This document shows positions 38,001-50,000 of a stretch of 64,000 nucleotides of DNA, piece after piece. The notes under the pieces were generated by a model, which was given only the letters and a program-made list of their open reading frames with translations, did no database searches and was not told where the DNA came from. Within the stretch, counting starts at the first letter, position 1. Every line of letters starts with the position of its first letter. The stretch spans positions 1,890,005-1,954,004 of the forward strand of contig JBCFYV010000012.1 of NCBI GenBank assembly GCA_039000515.1, in the 5' to 3' direction. Position numbers and translations under genes: made by a program. Source of the DNA: Timema cristinae (taxonomy: Eukaryota > Arthropoda > Insecta > Phasmatodea > Timematidae).

Positions 38001-41000
38001 GAGAGATAGCCACTAATTGTGTAAGGATGAGGCTATTGTATATAGGGAGAGAGATAACCACTAATTGTGTAAGGATGAGGCTATTGTATATAGGGAGAGA
38101 GATAACCACTAATTGTGTAAGGATGAGGCTATTGTATATAGGGAAAGAGATAGCCACTAATTGTGTTAGGATGAGGCTATTGTGTGTAGGGAGAGAGTTA
38201 GCTGCTAATTGTGTAAGGATGAGGTTATTTTTTATATGGAGAGAGATAGCTACCAATTTTGTAAGGATGAGGCTATTGTATATAGGGAAAGAGATAGCTA
38301 CCAATTGTGTAAGGATGAGGCTATTGTGTGTAGGGAGAGAGTTAGTCACTGATGGGTCATTCCATGTCAATTCAACAAGGTCCTCAACCTCACATTTTTT
38401 AATTTTTTTAAAATTTGGCATAGTGAAAGAACCACTCGAGATATATGCCTATGTAAAATTTCATGTCCATATCGTTTTTATTTATGAAGTTATAGAGGTG
38501 CAAAATTTGCGATTTCGACCAATTTTGTCACCATCTTGTTAACTTTAACATTGAATATTATAGTAACCTGGGCACCTAAAGAAGTGATTCAATTGTTTTT
38601 GGAAAGTTCTTGAATCGCTCTTTCATATGAGATTTTAATTGGGTGTTTTAAAAACAGGATATAATAAATCGTTAAAATCAAAATTTTGGTTGCCATTTTC
38701 TTAAAAACGGGTTTTTTTCCCCTTCAAAAAAAATATGTTGTATACATACTATTACTTAGTAGCTATTAAACATTTGAAGATGGGATGAAAATGGGTTCAT
38801 GAGTTATGTTAGATTCAGTGAAACAGGAATTTACATTTACATTAATTTCCTTGCGTCACTCAAGTTTGCTCCATTGTTCCTTGAAGTTAATTGACAAGAA
38901 AGCTAGAATGTAATTAAATGTAATATTAATTAAACCTACAAATATATTACTAGTACTAAAAATAATAAAAATTCCTGAATTGTTTACACTTTTGGACACA
39001 CAGGCATATTAGTTATTCCTTTTATATGTATCCAATTGACTGAACAGCTGAAACTTCCTGTTTTGTCAAAACATATGTTCTACCAGTTGTGGTCAGGGAA
39101 GAACTGATGACACAGGCACTACTAAAATGTCAGGAAATTGTGGGTAAACAAATGATGGAGCTGGTCCATGTGGATGTAGAAAACTGATTTTGTGTTCATC
39201 AGTGTTTTCATTTACAGAGATAACACATCCTAACCACCAGTGTCCATTATATGCGCAAGTCGTATATCATCCAATTCTAGCTGTCCTTTGACTTGCGTGA
39301 TACTCTCAAGTTTTGACTCCTCTGCTGAAGAATAAACCTTTGTTATCAGTTTCCCTGATTGCAATGGAATGACACAGTGAAGCTTCTGTGTTCCAGGAAT
39401 GTATCTAGAGTTTGCAAATCTCTCCTGCAAAAATATCTGTACATTTTCGTATTCTTCTATTGTCACAAACATGAATGTCATTCCTTCTATATTGTGACTT
39501 GCCCATTCATATAAACTGGCTCTAGCAACAAGACGCTTTACAGTTCCCCCCACACCATCACAAGCATTTTTACCATGTGATGTGGCAAAGAAGTGCCACT
39601 CTGCTTTGCATCCAAAGTCTTGGTGATATAAACTCAAATTTCTAAAGTTCTTGCGATTTTTATACTGTGATGCTGCCCCATCTGAAAGATATATGATTTT
39701 TTTCGGTGGCGAAAAAGTAGTTTTAAGGAATTTGATTAGCTCTCTCTGAAATGTATAAACTGCCGATGTATCATGCTGAAGGAACTCTGTGATTATCACA
39801 AAACTTGCATGTTTAACAGTGTGCGGTTCTTCTGATGAGTTTAAATAATAAATAACAAATGGATTAATTGTGGATTGTGCGTTGTTCCAATGGAACCCTT
39901 GTACTGAGTCCTGAAGAACAAATGAGTAATTTTCTGAAAAGTCACACACCACTAAGTACTCAGCCTCTTGCAAAGATTTTTTCTTCTCATAAAAAAAAAT
40001 TAGCTTGCTCTTTAGCAATGAAAGAATGACTAAGAAGACTTTTAAGTTTTTCAAATAGGGAATCCAAGAATTCATCCACCGGTTTTGAAACGGTTTCCAA
40101 GTTTGAACGGTCGACTGTGACCCACTGCTTGTATGTTATCATGTCAACAAAATTACTGTCATAGATATTTTCAAACTTTTTGTGTAATTCACTATACCCT
40201 GGACAATATTAACAGTTTCTGAAGTAGCACTTTGGTAAAGGCGGATTACAAATTACTCTGGATAAACAATCTTTGTAATCAGAAATTGGCATATCTTCTT
40301 CTGCAGTCAATTCCTTGATCCTGCAGCCAATGATCATAAGCTTCACATTCTGGTGATGTGTACATACACACACATTGTGTGTACCACTTGATCCTGGGAA
40401 GACACAGTTCTTAGGTCGTAGATCAGCAAATTTGGAGAATCCCATGGTAATTTCTGGATGATGATCTTTGAACAGCATGTAAGCCTCTTTAAGAGTCCAT
40501 AGTAGGAGTCTTTTTGAACATAACACCTGTTCCCATCTATTTTCATTGAAACAAAATCTTTTCTCTAGGTAAACTTTTCCCTGGTTTTGTATTAGGTGAT
40601 GACATAACACCTTTTTCTTTCACAAGCTCTCTTGCCTTTCTTGCCATGTAATTTGTTGTTCCAAACTCCTGCTGAATTATACCCAAACTCCAACTTTTAG
40701 GTAACACTGTTAGTATCTGGACCTTAATATTTCTATTTGATGTTGGTTTGTTGGTTAGTCAGCTAAAGAGAAGATATTAAAGGGGTGTCACACCTTGTGT
40801 CAAAATAACATTTTAGGGGTTTCAAACCTATAGTAAACTTTAGGGGTTTAAAGCCTTGAAAATACTTAAGGTGTTTAAAGCCTGGAGAACATTTCCATTT
40901 TAAAGGATTTGAAGCATGGAGAATATTTATGGGGTTTGAAGCATGGAGAACATGGGGGGGGGGGGGGGAGGTTGAAGAACATTTAAGGGGTTTGAAGCCT

Positions 41001-44000
41001 GGGGAACATTTAAGGGGTTTGAAGCCTGGAGAACATTTAAGAGGTTTGAAGCCTAGAGAACATTTAAGGGATTTAAAGCCTATGACATGTAAACGTGGTC
41101 TTGGGAACATATGAAGTATGACTTGAACTAGGCAAAGGAGTGAGAAATTTGATGTGGCCCTGGGAAGAGACTTTTGACGTGGCATTGGGAATCCCATATC
41201 ACAGTGGAAAGGTAGGTGGAACCCTTTTTTACTGAATCTAACATAACTCCTGAACCCATTTTCATCCCATCTTCAAATGTTTCATAGCTACTAAGTAATA
41301 GTATATATACAACATTTTTTTTTTGAAGGGGAAAAAAACCCGTTTTTGAGAAAATGGCCGCCAAAATATTGATTTTAACGATTTTTTTATATCCTTTTTT
41401 TAAAACTCCTGATTAAAATCTCATATGAAAGAGCTATTCAAGAACTTTCCAAAAACACTTGAATCACTTCTTTAGGTGCCCAGGTTACTATAATATTCAA
41501 TGTTAAAGTTAACAAGATGGTGACAAAATTGGTCGAAATCGCAAATTTTGCACCTCTATAACTTCATAAATAAAAACGATATGGACATGAAATTTTACAT
41601 AGGCATATATCTCGAGTGGTTCTTTCACTATGCCAAATTTTAAAAAAATTAAAAAATATGAGGTTGAAAAGTGCCTCTACATTGGTTGATTTGACATGGA
41701 ATGCCCCTGATTGTGTAAGGATGAGGCTATTGTATATAGGGAGAGATATAGCCCCTGATTGTGTAAGGATGAGGCTATTGTATGTAGGGAGAGAGATAGC
41801 CACTAATTGTGTAAGGATGAGGCTATTGTATATAGGGAGAGATATAGCCACTAATTGTGTAAGGATGAGGCTATTGTATGTAGGGAGAGATATAGCCCCT
41901 GATTGTGTAAGGATGAGGCTATTGTATATAGGGAGAGAGATAGCCCCTAATTGTGTAAGGATGAGGCTATTATATGTTGGGAGAGAGATAGTCACTAATT
42001 GTGTAAGGATGAGGCTATTGTATGTAGGGAGAGAGATAGCCCCTGATTGTGTAAGGATGAGGCTATTGTATATAGTGAGAGAGATAGCCCCTGATTGTGT
42101 AAGGATGAGGCTATTGTATATAGGGAGAGATATAGCCCCTGATTGTGTAAGGATGAGGCTATTGTATATAGGGAGAGAGATAGCCACTAATTGTGTAAGG
42201 ATGAGGCTATTGTATATAGGGAGAGATATAGCCCCTGATTGTGTAAGGATGAGGCTATTGTATGTAAGGAGAGAGATAGCCACTAATTGTGTAAGGATGA
42301 GGCTATTGTGTGTAGGGAGGGAGTTAGCTGCTAATTGTGTAAGGATGAGGCTATTGTTTATAGGGAGAGAGATAGCCACTAATTGTGTAAGGATGAGGCT
42401 ATTGTATGTAGGGAGAGATATAGCCCCTGATTGTGTAAGGATGAGGCTATTGTATATAGGGAGAGAGATAGCCACTAATTGTGTAAGGATGAGGCTATTG
42501 TATATAGGGAGAGAGATAGCCACTAATTGTGTAAGGATGAGGCTATTGTATATAGGGAGAGAGATAGCCACTAATTGTGTAAGGATGAGGCTATTGTGTG
42601 TAGTGAGAGAGATAGCCCCTAATATTCTTTAAACTGTAAAATGACACTTCTACACAGGAATTGAACCTGGGCCTTTTGGCTTATTGTGCCAATACTCTAA
42701 CTGCTGAGCTATAGAGGAATTTTCATGTGCCTGGGGTCATTCTTCAATTTCCACACGTCCATTACAGACTCTAGTGAAGAATAATACCTGGATAGCTCAG
42801 TGGTTAGAGTATTAGCTTACTAAGACAAAGGTCCCATGTTTGATTCCTATGTCCAGAAGTAATTTTTAAATTTAAAGATTATGAAATTTAAATGCAACTC
42901 TTATTGTAACTAACAAACATAACACTTTGGCTCTTTATTCCATCTTGTTCTTTTTATTTATTTATTATTTATTTACTACTTGTTCTGGTTATACGCTTAA
43001 GTACTAGTTATGCTAATGGATTAGGAATTGGGAAGGTTGAGTTTAGAGGAAGTGAACCCGAATTTGCATGGAGGGAGAGTGGAAAACCATTTAGGAAAAA
43101 ACCACCCCCAGTTCACCCGACCGAGATTCGAACCACGATCTTCCCCTCCTAGGCATTCGAGCTCAACACGACTAGCGTGTTAACTAACTACGCCACCGAG
43201 GTGGGTCCAGTGCAAGTTGTGGAATATGTTCTTCGACTAGAACTTTGAGTGAGACATTGATAGTCCAAATAGTTAATCTTTTTGCCGATGGTGACCTGGT
43301 GGTCTAGGGGTAAGGTGTCAGACTTCTGTGCTGGCGGCCGGGGTTCAATCCTCGGTCCCGGCACAGATTTATCTGATTACCAAACCCTTCCTTCACCTCT
43401 GACAAGACATCTGGTGAATGTGGGGAATGCCAGGTCTCCACCATGGTTCGGATTCCACGTTAAACTGTAGGTCCTTCATTTCATCTCACAATCACCCTAC
43501 CATTACACATTAGCGTAAGTGCGTATAACCCGAACGGGTAGTAAGACGCGGTGCTAATAATAATAATAATAATTTTTGCCGATGTTTAGCAGAAAATCTC
43601 ACAACACCAAATCTGTTACTAAATTTGTTTATAATGATATACCACTAGAGTATGGTTTATATTTGTATATATAAATATTACATTTTTAAGTATTTTTTAG
43701 GGTATTTAATGTGCACTTTCTGAACCAATTGATTATATCAGCACACAACTTGTAAACTAACTTAAATTTAGATCAGTAACAACACCCAGCACCTCAGACA
43801 TTAATTCATCACTAAGAAAGGGTAAATTTATGATAATTATTTTGTTCATGCTGAAAATGGAACCTGGGAATCTTAGCTCACTAGGCTGGCATGTGTTTCA
43901 CTTAGCTAAGGTGTCGGATTGTTAAAAAATGCTTTTTTCTCCCAATTATTTGGACTAATAGTTGATAACTTTTTCACGATAGACAGAAGACTTAGGAGAA

Positions 44001-47000
44001 AATAAAACCATGCGGCTCGCTTTATTCAAACTTCGACTGGAGAAAATTATGCATACTCTCTTTAGCTTATTTGCTTTTAGTAAACTAACACATATTTTTC
44101 CAAGATTTAAATGATTCCAGGTTCTTCTTTTAGATTCATCATGTTATAAATTTGTTGTATTTGTGTTGTAGTTTTAAGCCGAGTGAAAGTGAAGTTCCTT
44201 GACACAGTTATACGCATCGAGCATGTCCCAAAAGACAGCAATTCAGGAGTTGGTCTGGAAATAAGAATAAAAAAGTAAGTTTCTTGTGGCTATGAATTTA
44301 TTACAATTGGGCTGAATACAAAACTCTTTATTTATCCACTTGACAGTAGGATAACCCTCAAATATAAGATGATTCCCAATAATAGGAGTTTGCACGAGGG
44401 ATTGTCAACCGGTAGCCCTTGGCAAAAACAAGGAAAGAACAAATCCACAACTGCTAGGTTAAATGTGCTGCGCTCCTTTTCAAGGCTTTACACCTTCATT
44501 GTTGGGATCACTAGTTGCGGTCCCCAGGGACTACAGGGTGTCTACTGGGTCACGAAAGTCACGGAAAAGTCACTAATTGTAAAAAAGGTCGAAAAAGTCA
44601 CACATTTTTAATACTTTGGTCATAAAGTCACGAAAATAATTTTAGTTTGAATTTCCCGCACATCGTAACAATGTGAATGCTTCAAAGAATGCACTATCCA
44701 CTACACGTGATGGCACGCACCAGTCGGAAGTTGCCTAATTGTTTTGTTTGTGATTCCAACGACAAGGTTAACGTTCGCCATCTTGTATTAAATTTTAATG
44801 TGGCGTGCTACCTTGTCTCGTGGGGTGTGAGTGCATTATGCCGGGTGTGTGTCTACAAATAATGGTTTTCGAGTGAATGAATTGGAATTCAGGTTTTGTA
44901 GATGATACGGGAAAATACCAGGATATTTTCTACACAAACCGTGTGTTCATCTGTGTTGTGGATCTGGATCAAGATGTTGGCGGCAATTATCAATTTTTTA
45001 CGCTTTCAGTGATTTGACTGCAATTTGAAGGCGGTGTAAAATGTATATTATAATTTCTAATTAACGTTGGCAGCAACTAGCAATCGTTTTCGCAGTGAAT
45101 TATGGTGTATTTTTTTATAAAATATAAAATAATACTATTAGTGTTAATATTTGATCCTTGACATAATTCATTTAATTTTAAAGACCATTCATTCAAAACA
45201 GTTGAAATTTACCAATTTTTAAAATGATTTTTGTTGTCTTATGGGTGCATAAAATATTAGGCCTAAATTATTTTTTAATTGTGTGTTGCGAAAAAAATCG
45301 ATAATTTTTTGGGGGGGCATTCAAAGATTTTATGTGTGAAGTTTAGGCTAATCTGTTAAAAGATGCCTGGTAAATGTTCGTTCAAAGAGTTTTGGCTGAC
45401 TGATGAAGAAAATAAATACTCGAAGTGGTTGCGCCCTGTTGAAGATGACCAGTATAAGGCTTATTGTACATTTTGTAAATCGAAATTTGATATAAGCCAC
45501 AGTGGTTGAATGGAGGGAAAATTCATGGAAAAGGTAAGAAGCATTTGGAACTAACCTCTGCCCTACTCCAAGGTAAGCAAAAAACGCTCAGCTTTATATC
45601 TTCTGAAATAGTTGGATGTAAACAGAAAGAACTGGCAAAAGAATTATTACCTTCCACAAGTAGGCCCACTTCTGAAAATGATGTATATTTGGTTGCAGCT
45701 TTGTCTCTATTAGTTGTTTCATCTTCCTCATCTTTTGGAGGTCCTTTAAGTACATTTTGTTTAAATGATGATACCTTGAAGGCAGAAATTCTGTGGTCCA
45801 TGAATAAGGTTATGACTCATACTTCTGACAGAGGTTCATGTATTTCCAGTGATCTTTTCTCAATCATATTTCCTGACAGTGTAATAGCACAGAAGTTCAA
45901 AATGCAAAAAGACAAACTTGGCTATTTGACAACCTTTGGTCTTGGCCCCTTCTTCCAAGAAAAACTCTCAGCGGAGTTAAAGAACATTGCATTTTTTGCA
46001 GTTTCACTTGACGAAAGTCTCAATAGAATTGCCCAAAAAGGACAAATGGACATCATTGTCCGTTATTGGAACTCAAGTTTAAATGTGGTTTCAACCCGAT
46101 ACTTGAACTCTGTGTTTTTAGGGCATTCTACTGCAGCTGACCTCCTTGATTCCTTTACGTCAGGTATGTCTTAATTAGGACTGCCTTTAAAGAATGTTCT
46201 ACAAATTGCTGTTGATGGACCTAATGTAAATTTAAAATTCCTTAAGGACTTCAATCAAATGATGGGAAAAAATTTAGATAACCCTGAAGACAAGAAACCT
46301 ATTGATGTTGGCACATGCTCTCTTCATACAGTTCATGGGGCTTATAAGACAGCTCATAATAAATGTGAATGGCAAGTTCATAATTCTCTGCGTTCATTGT
46401 ATTATCTATTTAAAGATTTTCCATCTCGAAGATCTGATTACATCCTCTCAAGTGGATCAGACCTCTTTCCACTTAAAATGTGTTCCATCAGATGGGTGGA
46501 AAACTCAAAAGTAATTGAAAGAGCCTTGAAAATTATTCCGCATTTTAAGAAATATTTGGGTTTTGTGTGTTTCTAAACCACCTGAAACAAAGAATTTCGG
46601 TGTTGTACGAGACTTCCTAAAAGAGAACCTTCTTGAAGCAAAACTCTTTTTCTTACAGTCAGTAGTAGAAGTGGAACCATATCTTAAAATATTCTAAAAT
46701 GACAGTCCAATGTTGCCCTTTGTACATGCCGAACTTTATTCGATGGCACGTAGCATTGCTGCTCGCGTTTTAAGGCAACGGTCATAAGCGATGTGAAAAA
46801 CTCAGGACAGCTCTTGGCAATTGATGTCAAAAATGAAAATCTATTGAGCTTTTCGGTTGTAGACATAGGCTTTAGTTTGAAGAAATTTGCTAAAAATGTG
46901 AAATAACTTGATGTACAGCTCTTTAGAAAAGATTGCAGTCACTTCTTAGTGGAAATGTTTCAAAAACTGACTCTCCTAGGTCTCCATTACGAAAGTGCAT

Positions 47001-50000
47001 GGTGAAAGGTGCTTAATGCCTTTCACCAGCAGTAATTACTAGTGGCACTCTAAGAGTACAACGGGTTAACATGGCACTCGAACAACTCACTTCAAACAAC
47101 CATATTGCGTACATTGAAGCTGAACATATAAGAAAAAACTACCTTGAAATCTGTGAGCAGTCTTCTGTTCAAGAAGAGCTTAAGACATTTGATTTCAATG
47201 AAACCAGGCTAGATTCTTTTCTCTTCAACATCTTCATTAATGCAAAAGCTTGCAAGGCATTGCTGTCATTTTGCACGATGATATTTACAATGTTTCATGG
47301 AAACAGTGCTGTCGAAAGAGGTTTTTCAGTAAACAAGGAATGTTTGGTTGAAAATATGAAAGAGCGTTCTCTAATCTCCCAACGCAGCATATATTCAATG
47401 GTTCAGTCGGTAGGTGGCATAAAGAATGTGGAATTTACAGTGGGATGCTGCATGCAGCTAGGCGAGCAAGTTCCTAAAGGAGGGAAGCAATTGAAGAAAT
47501 GAAGAATAAAGAAAGTGAAGAAGCTAACAGATCAAAAACAACATTGGAAACTGTAAATAAACTCGAGGCAAAGAAAAAAAAACTTCTACAACAGGCTGAA
47601 TGAGAGGCTTCACCACTTCATACTGAAATCGACTTGGAGAAGAAATGACTGAGGCAGATGTAAATCCTGTATGTTGGGATTTTGTGTATAAACTAAATAT
47701 TAGGTGACAAATTTGAACAATATTAGATTTTTATGTTTGTTGAGAGACTTCAGCTTCTGGGATCTTCAATCATCTTTAATTACAAGTAAGTTTTCTTGTT
47801 GGTATGATTATAGTAATAGTTTTTACTTGTGTTTGTTATTATAATATCTAGGCCCGATGTACAATATAATGTTCGACCGTTTACCGAAGGAATTTTTTTT
47901 TTTTGCACCGCGTCTTACTGCCCGTTTGGGCTATACGCCCCCGAAGGTATTTTGTGGTCAAAAAAGGTCACCAAAAAGTCACAAATTTTTGTTCCTCTAA
48001 CTGAGTAGACACCCTGGACTATAACCAATCAAGTGAGCATCTTTTAAACGACTCACTTTAAACTCAACTTTACTAGAAAGCAGTTACAAAATATGATCTC
48101 CTCAATTCAACCAGTCGGCTATCACTGAGCAAACTTCAGTTAGTACCGAGCGGCCTCCCCCGTTTCTAACCACACCTCGTCACAATCCTGCTACACAATT
48201 AAGTTTAACCTAACTGCACATTACAAAGAAAACTTGAAACACGATGGGACCTTCTATTTATTTTTTTACCAAGGGACTGGCTGTCAACTGCAATTATTTG
48301 TTAAGAAGTATTGAGGAGAATTAAGACGTTTAGAAACACCAATTTATTTAAGAAGTGGTTAAATATTTTAAAATATTGTTTTCACCAAAAATAAGGCAGT
48401 AGTTCTGACCAGTAAAAAAGTTTAGATTTTGACCCTAAATTTTTTTTAAATGTGATATCTTCTATAGAACCCCACAAATTGTGGCCCTATCAAAACATGA
48501 CTATTTTATACCGCGTGGCCACCAATGCAGGTCTATAATATCTATTTGATGCTATGTATTTAAAATCATTAATGTATACCGGTACTTAAAATAATTTTAA
48601 AACTGGCATTTTCCCGGTGTAAATTGAAATTGCCACACTAAAGTAATTAAAGTTTAAACAAATATATACCATGGTTTTAAATAGTTTTTAATGGTTTCTT
48701 TAATTCAAAATTATATAGTAAACACTAAAATTAAACTATTGTATTTTGTGTGAGTACATGGATGTAGGCCAATAGTAATAAGATATTGCAGACTAACGGG
48801 CTGGTCAGCTATGTTTCGCGGGCCGTTTGTTTGTGAATCCTGTCTTATCATTCAACCTTGAAAGGGGGTTCTTGTCTCTTAATAAAAGTTAAATCAGTTC
48901 AAAATTTTAATTAATCATAAATTGCCCATTTATCTTAGAAAATAGCAAAATTTATTTTATGAAATACTATGATGTAGCAGTGTAGCTTATAAAATACGGC
49001 TACATTATAGTCTAGTCCATTAAAGTATTAATATCACATTTCAATGTAAACCGATTGTTGGCTACATAAATATTATTTTGATAAGTGAGATACGAAAAAA
49101 TAGGTATTTCAAACTGCTTTCCTATTTACTATTCAACATATTTTGTTATTAAATGAATGGTATTTTAAGTAGGAAATAAATATGAAAATATACACATACA
49201 ATTTTGATGTTATTTTATAACCATATAATTTTTGAGAAATGTGTCCATATTTGTGTTGTATAGATAACATCTTTACATCATCTCTTTAGAGCCTTACATT
49301 GGACGCCAATTGTAAAGACCTTGTTGTCTCAACTGCTACCATGTTGAGCGCCATTTGTAACATTACTCTTTGTGATTCTTTTTGTAAACACTGCACCTTC
49401 TAAAGCTGTATGAGTGGGTGCTATCTTATAGATTCTAAAACTTCCATGTACTTCAAAATGTAGTTAGTTTTATTTCCACACGTCTTTAAATTTACAGTTG
49501 AGACAGTTTTGTCAACTGTAAAAACACTGTACTCAATATACATTAACTAGGCAGTGTGCCTATATATTGTTACATTTTGGTATAACCGTCCTACACGTCT
49601 ACTCCCTTAGACATAAAGAGGGAGAGAACTACAGAAGATGAGTGGTAACTGGCGTCAGCAAGCCAAGCGTCTTGCTGAGCTGGGGATTGTGAACCCCGTA
49701 ATTCCATACTCTCGAACCCAGACCATTACTTGATTTCTTTCCATCGACCAATGGGGTTACTTTCTATGAGCGCAAAACTAAATCTGGCTTGGCGTCACTC
49801 TGCACCTGCTATTAAATTACTGCGCAATGCAACCCGGAAATAAAACCATGCTTCTGACACGTGCAGCTAAATGAAATAAAAAAAGAAACATGGCCGTAGT
49901 TTAGAAAAGATGAGTTTGAATTAAGTTAACTGAAAAAAGGAAATATGCAGATATTTACTCTAAAATATGATCTCAAATATTAATAAAGACAGGAAAATCG

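Larger units (their letters stand above)
38354..41706 (-). mobile_element. DNA transposon with long TIRs inserted in the 48-bp array; superfamily not assigned
   Basis: A 3,353-bp insertion splits the minisatellite. Both sides carry CTGAT (38349-38353 and 41707-41711). Removing the element and one CTGAT restores a normal unit. The ends are inverted repeats of about 475 bp (38354-38828 and about 41228-41706) starting GGGTCATTCCATGTCAA on the left and GGGCATTCCATGTCAA on the right. A broken transposase-like gene lies on the minus strand. A 27-bp minisatellite sits near the right TIR. The 5-bp duplication and long TIRs show a cut-and-paste element. Confidence 0.9.
44534..48016 (+). mobile_element. 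hAT-like DNA transposon, 3.48 kb, with TIRs and a 5-bp target duplication
   Basis: The ends are CAGGGTGTCTACT on both sides as inverted repeats, followed inward by repeated 'aaagtcac' and 'aaaaagtcac' motifs. GACTA flanks it at 44529-44533 and 48017-48021. A broken transposase with a BED-like finger and a hAT dimerisation region runs from 45363 to about 47502. It lies in sense orientation in ATG2 intron 4. Classical hAT elements make 8-bp duplications, so 5 bp points to one of the variant hAT groups. Confidence 0.88.

Noticed and set aside
29531..38353. CRISPR-like array
   Set aside because: The units are contiguous, with no unique spacers, and the genome is eukaryotic.
42787..42857. functional tRNA gene
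   Set aside because: D- and T-arm-like blocks are present, but the anticodon arm and acceptor stem do not fold well by eye.
49260..49860. possible solo LTR
   Set aside because: The composition differs from the flanks, but I found no paired LTR, primer site or target duplication.
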